Assembly (NCBI RefSeq): GCF_021246465.1
Contig: NZ_JAHRHK010000007.1
Location: forward strand, 117,319 to 181,318
Length of the DNA stretch: 64,000 bases
Direction of reading: 5' to 3'
From: Nocardioides sp. R-C-SC26
GTDB taxonomy: Bacteria > Actinomycetota > Actinomycetes > Propionibacteriales > Nocardioidaceae
Positions within the stretch are counted from its first letter, which is position 1, and each line of letters begins with the position of its first letter. Positions 18,968-26,152 of this stretch are shown here, one piece after another. The notes under the pieces are model-generated. The model made no database searches, had not been told where the DNA came from, and saw only the letters and a program-made list of their open reading frames with translations. Made by a program: the position numbers and the translations under genes.

Positions 18968-19525
18968 TCACCAGACATCGCCCTCGCGCCAGTCGCAGGC
19001 GATCGGGGCGTCGAGGTCCAGCCGGCTCCGCTGGTGCGGCCGGCCGGCGAGCACGTAGATGCCACCGTCGTCCTCCGGGGTGGCGACCAGGCCCTGAGGC
19101 GTCATCGAGGACGACGGACCGCGCCACAGCCGCCAGCCACGCTGCCGGTACAGCGCGGCGCCCGCGTCCGAGGCACTCAGGGCGAGAAGGTCGTACCCCT
19201 CGGCCAGGCTCTCCAACGCCTCCATCACGCGGCCGCCGAGCCCCCGTCGCTGCCGGGTCGGACACACAGCGACGGACTCGACGTAGCCGCACCGCAGCGT
19301 GCGGCCATCGACGAGGACTCGGCGCATGACCACCGCGCCGTGCGCGACCAGAACGCCGTCGAGCCGGACGAGGGCGTGCAGGCCGCCGAGCGTGTGGTCC
19401 CAGTCCTCCTCCCCGAACTCGTCGAATGCTCGCTCCAGCAGCTTGCGTACCTCGAGCAGGGGCTGCGTTCCGAGCCGGGCCGTGGGTGCGAGCGTGGTCA
19501 CCGCTGCACCGGAAGATCGGTTCAC
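18968..19525 (-). CDS. Aminoglycoside 2'-N-acetyltransferase homologue (AAC(2') family, GNAT)
   Basis: About 185 residues. The body follows mycobacterial AAC(2')-Ic closely: WDHTLGGLHALVRLDG, LRCGYVESVAVCPTRQRRGL (acetyl-CoA loop QRRGLG), LSASDAGAALYRQRGW, then a C-terminal TPEDDGGIYVL and CDWREGDVW. The family acetylates the 2'-amino group of aminoglycosides; in mycobacteria the gene is chromosomal and intrinsic, and a native non-drug substrate is possible. The start is uncertain: GTG 19525 overlaps the amidase stop (GTGA), and GTG 19501 would give 177 residues. Confidence 0.82.
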   Translation of the reverse strand: MNRSSGAAVTTLAPTARLGTQPLLEVRKLLERAFDEFGEEDWDHTLGGLHALVRLDGVLVAHGAVVMRRVLVDGRTLRCGYVESVAVCPTRQRRGLGGRVMEALESLAEGYDLLALSASDAGAALYRQRGWRLWRGPSSSMTPQGLVATPEDDGGIYVLAGRPHQRSRLDLDAPIACDWREGDVW

Positions 19526-20994
19526 CACTGCGGCGGCCGCCGGGCGTGCCACGGCCGCGCCGTCTCGACCTGAGCCGCGAGGGCGAGCAGCACCTGTTCC
19601 TCGCCCGGTCGCGCGGCCAGCATGACGCCGATCGGCAACGGGGGTTCGCCGATCGAGGGATCCCCGTCCGTCCAGTGCAGAGGCAGCGAGATCGCCGGCA
19701 TGCCGGTGACGTTCCACGCAGAGGTGTAGGGCGTGAACGCCTTCTGCAGCTCGAAGTCGCGCGCCGGATCGGAGTCGTCGCGCAGCGCGCCGACCGGCAG
19801 CGGCCGACTCGCCAGCGTCGGCGTGAGCACGGCGTCGTACGGTGCGAGCGTGCGCAGCGCCTCGGCCGCGAACCGACGCATCGCTCCCACGGCGAGCCCG
19901 AAGGCCGGGCCGCTCACCGCCTCCCCTCTCTCCGCCAGCCATCGGGTGAGCGGGCGCAGCAACGACCGCTGGGCGGTGTCGAGCCCGGTCGTCGAGAGCG
20001 CGGTGAGCACCGACCAACAGGTCTCGAAGACGGTGACCGCCTCGGGCGGAAGGGGCACCGCGACGTCCTCGACGTGATGGCCGAGTCTGTCCAGGAGAGC
20101 CGTCGCCTCGTCGTAGGCCCGTCCACAGGCCGGATCGATCGAGGAGACCGGAATGTCGGCGATGACCGGTGTGATGAACCGCGCGATCCGGAGACGCCCG
20201 GGGTCTCGGTCGCATGCCGCCAGAAAGCTCTCGGAAGGAGGCGGTGCCCACGACGGATCCCCGACCCGATGACCGGCCATGACGTCGAGCAGCGCGGCGG
20301 CATCACGCACCGTGCGCGCGATCGAGCCGGCCGTGCCGAGCCCGACCGGGTCGCCGTACATCGGCGCGGCACTGATCCGACCACGGCTGGGCTTGAGCCC
20401 CACCAGCCCGCAGCACGACGCCGGGATCCGGATGGACCCCCCGCCGTCCGAACCCTGGGCGACCGGCACCAGGCCCGCCGCGACGGCCGCAGCGGCGCCG
20501 CCTGAGGAGCCACCCGCCATCCTGCTGCGGTCCCACGGCGTCACGGCGGGCGGCGCGTCGTCCGGCTCGGTGTAGCAGGGCGAGCCGAACTCGGGCGTGC
20601 TGGTCTTGCCGAGACTGACCATGCCGGCAGCCTCGAGGGCGAGCGTGACCGCGTCGGAGACCGTGGGGACGTGGTCGGCGAAGACGCGCGAGCCGAACCG
20701 GGTCGGTGTCCCCGCCGTCAGGTTGAGGTCCTTGATCGCCGTCGGGACGCCGGCCAGAGGCGAGGCACCGGCGCCGGACGGGCCCACGGCACCCACGTCG
20801 CGTGCTCGCGCCCGAGCGTCGTCGGCGGTGACCTGGACGAACGCGCCCAACGGCGCGACACCGCGGGTGGCATCGCCGCCGTCGTGACGGGCGATGCGGG
20901 CCAGGTAGTGCTCGGTCAGTTCGAGGGGGGTGACCTCGCCTCGGCGGACGAGGTCACCCTGCTCGAGTGCGGTCAGGTCGTGGAGTGCGGCCAC
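19522..20994 (-). CDS. Amidase (amidase signature family)
   Basis: 490 residues. The amidase-signature Ser-cisSer-Lys triad is present: the first lysine in IKDLNLTAGTPTRFGS and the glycine/serine-rich GGSSGGAAAAVAAGLVPVAQ with the nucleophile in GSDGGGSIRIPA. The C-terminal PAISLPLHWTDGDPSIGEP closes the fold. Such enzymes hydrolyse small amides, and GatA belongs to the family, but there are no gatB/gatC neighbours here. Translationally coupled to the downstream AAC(2') homologue; substrate unknown. Confidence 0.9.
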   Translation of the reverse strand: MAALHDLTALEQGDLVRRGEVTPLELTEHYLARIARHDGGDATRGVAPLGAFVQVTADDARARARDVGAVGPSGAGASPLAGVPTAIKDLNLTAGTPTRFGSRVFADHVPTVSDAVTLALEAAGMVSLGKTSTPEFGSPCYTEPDDAPPAVTPWDRSRMAGGSSGGAAAAVAAGLVPVAQGSDGGGSIRIPASCCGLVGLKPSRGRISAAPMYGDPVGLGTAGSIARTVRDAAALLDVMAGHRVGDPSWAPPPSESFLAACDRDPGRLRIARFITPVIADIPVSSIDPACGRAYDEATALLDRLGHHVEDVAVPLPPEAVTVFETCWSVLTALSTTGLDTAQRSLLRPLTRWLAERGEAVSGPAFGLAVGAMRRFAAEALRTLAPYDAVLTPTLASRPLPVGALRDDSDPARDFELQKAFTPYTSAWNVTGMPAISLPLHWTDGDPSIGEPPLPIGVMLAARPGEEQVLLALAAQVETARPWHARRPPQW

Positions 20995-21052
20995 GCTCCG
21001 ACGCTACCGAGTGGTGCGTCAGGCGTGGTCGAACCGCGGTGAGGCGGCGGCG

Positions 21053-21595
21053 TCAGGCGGCGGCGCTCTGCCGCGCCTCGGCGAGCGTGCGCACGACCTC
21101 GGTGAAGCGGGCGAAGATCTCCGGCGCGAGCACGTCGACGTCGATTCCCGTCTGGGAGTGCACCGCCGTCTCGACGACGGACGCACCCGCGATCCCGGCC
21201 GAGCGGGCGGCATCGGCGTGAGCCCACTTGCCGCCGTACGGCGTCGGCGTGGTGCCGAGCACGCCGAACGGCTTGCCGACGATCGCGCCCTCGCCGTACG
21301 GACGCGAGAGCCAGTCGATGGCGTTGTTCAGCACGGCCGGCATGGTGCCGTTGTACTCCGGAGTCACGGCGAGCACGACGTCGGCCGCGGCGACGCGCTC
21401 ACGCACGGTGACCGCCGCGGCGGGCGTCGAGGCGGCGTCCAGCGACTCCTCGTAGAACGGCAGCTGGCCGATCTCGTCGATGATGTCGAGCTCGACGTCG
21501 GCCGGGGCCTGGTCGCGCAGGGTCTCGGCGACACGACGGTTGAGGGAGTCGGGACGCAGGCTGCCGACGAGGACGGCGATTCGGGTCGTAGTCAT
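21053..21595 (-). CDS. NAD(P)H-dependent FMN reductase
   Basis: 180 residues, flavodoxin-like fold. VLVGSLRPDSLNRRVAETL is the FMN phosphate-binding loop; TPEYNGTMPAVLNNAIDWLS and GKPFGVLGTTPTPYGG are the conserved flavin and dimer contacts. Typical of the YieF/SsuE/ArsH-like group. Divergent from a TetR gene with an operator palindrome over its promoter, so it is probably that regulator's target. Confidence 0.9.
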   Translation of the reverse strand: MTTTRIAVLVGSLRPDSLNRRVAETLRDQAPADVELDIIDEIGQLPFYEESLDAASTPAAAVTVRERVAAADVVLAVTPEYNGTMPAVLNNAIDWLSRPYGEGAIVGKPFGVLGTTPTPYGGKWAHADAARSAGIAGASVVETAVHSQTGIDVDVLAPEIFARFTEVVRTLAEARQSAAA

Positions 21596-21604
21596 GACGG
21601 GTTA

Positions 21605-21622
21605 AACGGACCACAGTCCGCT
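21605..21622. promoter_or_regulatory. TetR-type operator between FMN reductase and TetR genes
   Basis: AACGGACCACAGTCCGCT contains the inverted arms CGGAC (21607-21611) and GTCCG (21616-21620) with a 4-bp spacer, extending imperfectly on both sides. It lies 12 bp from the FMN reductase start and next to TATATT, in the 73-bp divergent gap. Geometry fits a TetR-family dimer site. Confidence 0.55.
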
Positions 21623-21668
21623 TATATTCCACCCGAGCGAGGATTTCTCGCCGCTACGCTGCCACGCC

Positions 21669-22262
21669 ATGGAGTCCCCGCACCTGCTGCCGCTGGTCGG
21701 CGAGCCGCCGCGCGAGCGTGCGGACGCCGTCCGCAACCGGGAGGCGCTGCTGCTCGCGACGTCGGAGCTGATCGATGCGAGCTGCGTGGAGAACGTCACC
21801 ATGGACGCCGTCGCTCAGCGTGCGGGGGTCGGAAAGGGAACGGTCTTTCGTCGCTTCGGCAGCCGCGAGGGCCTGATGACCGCCGTCCTGGACCACTCCG
21901 AGGCGCAGTGGCAGGCCGCGGTCATCGGCGGGCCCCCGCCCCTCGGACCGGGAGCACCCCCGCTCGATCGCCTGCTCGCGTTCGGCCGCTCGCGCGCGCG
22001 GGCGACCGTCCACCACACCGCCCTGATCCGGGCTGCCGGCCACGCCGGCACGCGGTCCTACGCGGCCATGTCGTTCGTCGCCATGCACGTGCGCTACCTG
22101 CTCGCCGAACTCGGCGTCGAGGGCGACCTCGGCTACCTGGCGACCGCCCTGCTGGCACCGCTCGAGGCAGTCGTCCTCGAACAGCAACTGACCCACGACG
22201 GCCTCGACTGGGACCGGATCGACGCCGGCTGGGCCGACCTGGTCGCCCGCATCACACGTTGA
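21669..22262 (+). CDS. TetR family transcriptional regulator
   Basis: 197 residues. The N-terminal helix-turn-helix reads VTMDAVAQRAGVGKGTVFRR within residues about 20-70; the remainder is an all-helical ligand-binding domain. Divergent from the FMN reductase gene and likely represses it and itself through the CGGAC-N4-GTCCG operator. The last codon and stop (CGT TGA) are formed by the first bases of a 34-bp dispersed palindrome that begins at 22257. Confidence 0.9.
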   Translation: MESPHLLPLVGEPPRERADAVRNREALLLATSELIDASCVENVTMDAVAQRAGVGKGTVFRRFGSREGLMTAVLDHSEAQWQAAVIGGPPPLGPGAPPLDRLLAFGRSRARATVHHTALIRAAGHAGTRSYAAMSFVAMHVRYLLAELGVEGDLGYLATALLAPLEAVVLEQQLTHDGLDWDRIDAGWADLVARITR

Positions 22263-22290
22263 CCCGTCTTTGTCTGAAGACGGGTCAACG
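22257..22290. repeat. 34-bp palindrome, copy A (tandem pair 1)
   Basis: Arms CGTTGACCCGTCTT and AAGACGGGTCAACG, a perfect 14-bp stem with loop TGTCTG. It overlaps the tetR stop codon. It is the exact reverse complement of copy D at 51620 and probably serves as a bidirectional terminator between tetR and cimA. Confidence 0.85.
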
Positions 22291-22300
22291 GTCGGGTTCC

Positions 22301-22334
22301 CGTTGCCCCGTCTTGAGACAAAGACGGGTCAACG
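22301..22334. repeat. 34-bp palindrome, copy B (tandem pair 1)
   Basis: Arms CGTTGCCCCGTCTT and AAGACGGGTCAACG with loop GAGACA and one mismatch in the stem. It starts 44 nt after copy A, with a 10-nt unrelated spacer, and ends two bases before the cimA stop codon. Confidence 0.85.
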
Positions 22335-22336
22335 CC

Positions 22337-23977
22337 TCAGTCGGAGTGGTGGCGGCGGAGGCCGTAGGTCAGCCCGTCGACCAGGGCCCCCCAGGACGCC
22401 TCGATGACGTTGTGGCCGACGCCGACCGTCACCCACGACGAGGTGCCGTCGGTGGTCTCGATGAGGACGCGGGTGATCGCGTCGGTGCCGTGCCCCTGGT
22501 CGAGGATGCGGACCTTGTAGTCGATCAGCTCGAACTTCGCGACCTCGGGGAAGGCCTGGCCGATCGCCTGTCGCAGCGCCGAGTCGAGCGCGTTGACCGG
22601 ACCGTTGCCCTCGCCGGTGACGACGTAGCGGACGCCGGCCGCCTTGAGCTTCACCGTGGCCTCGGAGACCGCCTCGTCCTCCGCACGCGCATAGGAGAGC
22701 GTCTCGGTGATCACCCGCCACGACTCGACCTCGAAGTAGGTCGGCCGGTGCCCCTCGACCTCCTCGACGAGCAGCAGCTCGAAGGAGGCGTCGGCCGCCT
22801 CGAAGGTGTAGCCGCGCTGCTCGAGCTCCTTGACGCGCGCGGTGACGCGGGTGACGAGGTCCCGATCGCCAGAGAGGTCGTAGCCGAGCTCCTTGCCCTT
22901 GAGCTCGATCGAGGCCCGACCGGCCATGTCGGAGACGAGGAGGCGCATGTCGTTGCCGACGCCCACCGGGTCCATGTGCTGGTAGAGGTTCGGGTCGACC
23001 TTGATCGCACTCGCGTGAAGTCCCGCCTTGTGGGCGAACGCCGACACTCCGGTGTAGGGCTGGCGCGAGGCCGGCGGGAAGTTCGTGACGTCGGCGACGG
23101 CGTGCGCGATCCGCGTCGCCTCGCGGAGCAGCCCGTCGGGCAGCACCGCGCGGTCGAGCTTGAGCTGGAGGTTGGCCACGGTCGTGATCAGGTCGGCGTT
23201 GCCGGTGCGCTCGCCGTAGCCGTTCATGCATCCCTGCACGTGGGTGGCCCCGGCCTGCACGGCAGCGAGGCTGTTGGCGACCGCGCACCCGGTGTCGTTG
23301 TGGGCGTGGATTCCCACCCGCGCGCCGGTCGTGGCGATCACGTCGGCGACGATCTCGCCGACCCAGTCGGGCAGCATGCCGCCGTTGGTGTCGCACAGGG
23401 CGACGACGTCCGCTCCGGCCTCCGCCGCCGCACGCACCACCTCGAGCGCGTAGTCGCGGTTGCGGCGGTGGCCGTCGAAGAAGTGCTCGGCGTCGACGAA
23501 GACGCGCTGTCCCTCGGCGCGCAGATGGGCGACCGTGTCACGCACCATCGCCAGGTTCTCCTCCAGCGTGGTGCGCAGCGCGAGCTCGACATGGCGGTCG
23601 TGCGACTTGGCCACGAGCGTGACGACCGGAGCCCGGCTCTCGCGCAGTGCGGCGACCTGCGGGTCATCCGCCGCGGCGACGCCGGCCTTGCGGGTCGAAC
23701 CGAACGCCGCCAGGACGGCGTGATCCAGGCTCAGCTCGTCGGCGGCACGACGGAAGAACTCGGTGTCCTTGGGGTTGGCCCCCGGCCAGCCGCCCTCGAT
23801 GAAGCCCACCCCGAGCCCGTCGATCAGCCTGGCGATCGTCAGCTTGTCGGCGACCGAGAAGTTGAGCCCCTCCTGCTGAGCGCCGTCGCGCATCGTGGTG
23901 TCGTAGACGTGGAAGGCGCCCTGGAGGTCGAGCGGTCCTGTCGCAGTGCTGGTCTGCGACGACGGGAACGAGGACAT
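22337..23977 (-). CDS. cimA: Citramalate synthase
   Basis: 546 residues, DRE-TIM metallolyase condensing pyruvate and acetyl-CoA to citramalate for threonine-independent 2-oxobutyrate and isoleucine synthesis. The catalytic start YDTTMRDGAQQEGLNFS, the metal site GIHAHNDTGCAVANS and the GCMNGYGERTGNADL block are intact. The C-terminal 150 residues are the LeuA-type allosteric domain (VLIETTDGTSSWVTVGVGHN). Full length; CimA rather than LeuA by its GAQQEG motif. The upstream leader peptide with three Ile codons fits attenuation by isoleucine supply. ATG at 23977 chosen over upstream codons that lie within the attenuator. Confidence 0.92.
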   Translation of the reverse strand: MSSFPSSQTSTATGPLDLQGAFHVYDTTMRDGAQQEGLNFSVADKLTIARLIDGLGVGFIEGGWPGANPKDTEFFRRAADELSLDHAVLAAFGSTRKAGVAAADDPQVAALRESRAPVVTLVAKSHDRHVELALRTTLEENLAMVRDTVAHLRAEGQRVFVDAEHFFDGHRRNRDYALEVVRAAAEAGADVVALCDTNGGMLPDWVGEIVADVIATTGARVGIHAHNDTGCAVANSLAAVQAGATHVQGCMNGYGERTGNADLITTVANLQLKLDRAVLPDGLLREATRIAHAVADVTNFPPASRQPYTGVSAFAHKAGLHASAIKVDPNLYQHMDPVGVGNDMRLLVSDMAGRASIELKGKELGYDLSGDRDLVTRVTARVKELEQRGYTFEAADASFELLLVEEVEGHRPTYFEVESWRVITETLSYARAEDEAVSEATVKLKAAGVRYVVTGEGNGPVNALDSALRQAIGQAFPEVAKFELIDYKVRILDQGHGTDAITRVLIETTDGTSSWVTVGVGHNVIEASWGALVDGLTYGLRRHHSD

Positions 23978-24025
23978 CGGGTTCTGCTTTCTGCTGGTGG
24001 GGTGCTGCGTCAGCCAGGTCGAGGC

Positions 24026-24079
24026 ACAAAAACACCTCTCGGCGGGCGAGAGGTTGGCGCACCGGCGGGGCCGGTGCGC
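24026..24079 (-). terminator. cimA attenuator (pause hairpin plus terminator)
   Basis: On the minus strand GCGCACCGG (24079-24071) pairs with CCGGTGCGC (24065-24057), the first hairpin, which begins at the leader stop codon. Then CCTCTCG (24053-24047) pairs with CGAGAGG (24041-24035), followed by TGTTTTTGT, an intrinsic terminator with a U-run that is rare in this GC-rich DNA. cimA starts about 50 bp downstream. I could not identify a convincing alternative antiterminator pairing by eye. Confidence 0.75.
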
Positions 24080-24123
24080 TAGCGAATGATGATCGCGGTG
24101 GCGGCGCGAGCGGTGTGACGCAT
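24079..24123 (-). CDS. Leader peptide of cimA (Ile attenuator)
   Basis: A 14-codon ORF reading MRHTARAATAIIIR, with three consecutive isoleucine codons (ATC ATC ATT) just before the stop. The stop codon coincides with the base of the first hairpin of the attenuator. Position (about 100 bp before cimA), codon content and the following terminator match ribosome-mediated attenuation of isoleucine genes: stalling at the Ile codons when charged tRNA-Ile is short would prevent termination. Confidence 0.75.
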   Translation of the reverse strand: MRHTARAATAIIIR

Positions 24124-24218
24124 GCCTCCATAGTGCCACGCCCGCGCCGTCGGAGGACAGGGTCGAGCCAAGCTGAGACGGCGCGATCCTGAGCCCGACG
24201 TCGGTGCTCGCGACGCTC

Positions 24219-26069
24219 TCAGCGCGAGACGGAGGGCCGCGAGTCCCAGGGCAGCCAGTTGACGCCGTAGGTCTCGGTCGCCAGACCGCCCGCGAGCGCG
24301 AGCACTCCGACGACGGCGACCGCGAGCAGCCACGGCCCGGTGCTCCGCGCCAGCGGCATGGCGGCTCGGCTCACCGGCAGCCGGACCCGCCGACCGCCGG
24401 GCCCCCACCAGAGCGAGACGGCGAACGTCGCGCCGCATGCGACCAGCGTTCCCGCGATCCCCGCGCGGACGGCGTAGCAGAGCAGCCCGGCGCTCGCGCC
24501 GAGGCCGGCGCTCCACAGCAGTAACAGGATCGTGCTCGGAATCGACTGCACCAGGTGCCACGGAGCGTGCACCAGCAGCTGGACGCCGTCGTACCAGCGC
24601 CGGCCGCGCAGCTCGCGCCGCGCCCGGGCGCCGCTTGCCGCCATCGAACCGCTGCGCAGCAACCAGGTGGCTACGCACAGAAGGGCCAAGGTCACCCAGG
24701 GCACCGCCGCCGTCGCCGAGGCGATCGCGACGACCAATGCGAGCAGGAGCACCCCTCGCCGCACGCGCTCGGCGGCGCTCACCTGCTCGGGTGGGGGCGC
24801 ACCGTAGCCGTACAGGTCGGCATCGCCGACGCCGTCGTAGCCGGAGTGATGCGAGGCGGGATAGGCGCTCGGCGGCCCCCACGGACCAGCTGATCCTGTC
24901 GTTGGGGGCACGGGCGGAGCCGGCGTCGACGGACGCGGCGGCGCCACCGGCGCGGCGGGCGACATGGCGAGCGCGGCCCCCTGCGACAACACAGCCGTCG
25001 ACTTCTGCGGGGCCGGATCGACCAGCGTCGGCGCCGGCGCAGCCGACGCGAGTATCGGCCCGGCGGATGCCAGACCCACCGCCAGACCGGTACCCGCCGC
25101 AGGCTGCACCAGCGTCGGCGCGGCGTGGGAAGGAACGGCGGGAGCCACCTCGTCGGCCAACCCGGCGCCTCGCGCCTGGGCTGCGAGTGCCAGCGGGATG
25201 GTGAAGGGATCCTCAGCCTCGGGCGCGATCTCCTGGCCGGGTGGCGGCGCGAGGACGGGCCCGGGCCGGGTGGTCTGAGGTCGCAACCAGCTGAGCAACT
25301 GGTCGAGTGTCGGACGTCGCGCCGGCTCGGGATCGAGCGCCGCTGTCAGGGCGCCGCGCAGCGCCTCCGGCTCGACACCGGTGAGGTCGAACTCCCCGCG
25401 CCGCACCCGATCCATGATCGCCATCGAGGGACCGCCCCCGAACGGCGCGCGCCCGGTGCCGGCGAACGCGACGGTGGCCGCCCAGGAGTGGACGTCGGAG
25501 GCCGCCGAGGCATCCTCGCCGTAGAGGATCTCGGGCGCGAGGTAGCCGGGTGTGCCCAGCAGCCAGCCGGTGTGGGTCAACCGCGGGTCGTCGGCGACGC
25601 GGGCCAGGCCGAAGTCGATGAGGATCGGCGTGCGGCCCTCCATCACCACGTTGGCCGGCTTCACGTCACGGTGCAGCACTCCGACGGCGTGCACCGCCGC
25701 CAGCGCCTCGGCGAGGGATGCGGCGAACCACAGGAGATCCGGCCCGGCGATCGGTCCCTCGTGGTGCACGTGGTCGTGCAGCGAGTGGCCGGGCACATAG
25801 CGGGTGGCGACGTAGGGCACGGGCGCCCACGGGTCGGCGTCCAGTACCTCCGCGACCCACCGACTGCGCACCCGTCGGAGCGAGGAGACCTCGCGCTCCA
25901 ACCGACGTCGGGACTCGTCGTCGCCGACGATGTGCGGACGCAGCACCTTCAGCGCCACCCGACGTCCGTCCGGATGGCGCGCGAGGTGGACGATGCCCAT
26001 GCCACCCTCGCCGAGTTTGGCGAGCAGCACGTACTCGCCCACCCTCGAGACGACCGGGTCACTGCTCAC
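24219..26069 (-). CDS. Membrane-anchored serine/threonine protein kinase
   Basis: 616 residues from GTG 26069. Residues about 10-265 are a Hanks-type kinase: glycine loop LGEGGMGIVHLA, ATP lysine in ALKVL, catalytic loop LHRDVKPANVVM, DFG motif in LIDFGLARV and activation segment ending GTPGYLAPEIL. Residues about 270-430 are a Pro/Ala/Thr-rich disordered linker. The C-terminus (about 445-600) has several hydrophobic segments, so the kinase domain faces the cytosol without a PASTA sensor. Divergent from the siderophore importer genes. Substrate unknown. Confidence 0.9.
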   Translation of the reverse strand: MSSDPVVSRVGEYVLLAKLGEGGMGIVHLARHPDGRRVALKVLRPHIVGDDESRRRLEREVSSLRRVRSRWVAEVLDADPWAPVPYVATRYVPGHSLHDHVHHEGPIAGPDLLWFAASLAEALAAVHAVGVLHRDVKPANVVMEGRTPILIDFGLARVADDPRLTHTGWLLGTPGYLAPEILYGEDASAASDVHSWAATVAFAGTGRAPFGGGPSMAIMDRVRRGEFDLTGVEPEALRGALTAALDPEPARRPTLDQLLSWLRPQTTRPGPVLAPPPGQEIAPEAEDPFTIPLALAAQARGAGLADEVAPAVPSHAAPTLVQPAAGTGLAVGLASAGPILASAAPAPTLVDPAPQKSTAVLSQGAALAMSPAAPVAPPRPSTPAPPVPPTTGSAGPWGPPSAYPASHHSGYDGVGDADLYGYGAPPPEQVSAAERVRRGVLLLALVVAIASATAAVPWVTLALLCVATWLLRSGSMAASGARARRELRGRRWYDGVQLLVHAPWHLVQSIPSTILLLLWSAGLGASAGLLCYAVRAGIAGTLVACGATFAVSLWWGPGGRRVRLPVSRAAMPLARSTGPWLLAVAVVGVLALAGGLATETYGVNWLPWDSRPSVSR

Positions 26070-26135
26070 TCCGGAAGCGTACGAGATCGCGGTGCCCGGA
26101 TCGGGGATGGGACGATCTGCACTCTGGGGCCGATG

Positions 26136-26150
26136 AGGTTAGCCTTACCT
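26136..26150 (+). promoter_or_regulatory. IdeR/DmdR iron box of the siderophore importer
   Basis: AGGTTAGCCTTACCT is a near-perfect palindrome of the same type as the desA box. It ends two bases before the importer's GTG start, so repressor binding would cover the promoter and start codon. Expected to be derepressed in iron limitation. Confidence 0.8.
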
Positions 26151-26152
26151 AT

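Noticed and set aside
22257..22334. Paired palindromes considered as a minimal CRISPR array
   Set aside because: Only two units, spacer of 10 nt, palindromic arms and no cas genes; the same pair recurs at another convergent junction, so a terminator-like repeat fits better.
20930..24082. A plus-strand open frame of about 1050 codons opposite cimA and flanking genes
   Set aside because: High-GC antisense shadow: cimA on the minus strand has full family motifs, and the plus frame is rich in repetitive Arg/Gly/Asp/Val with no domain.
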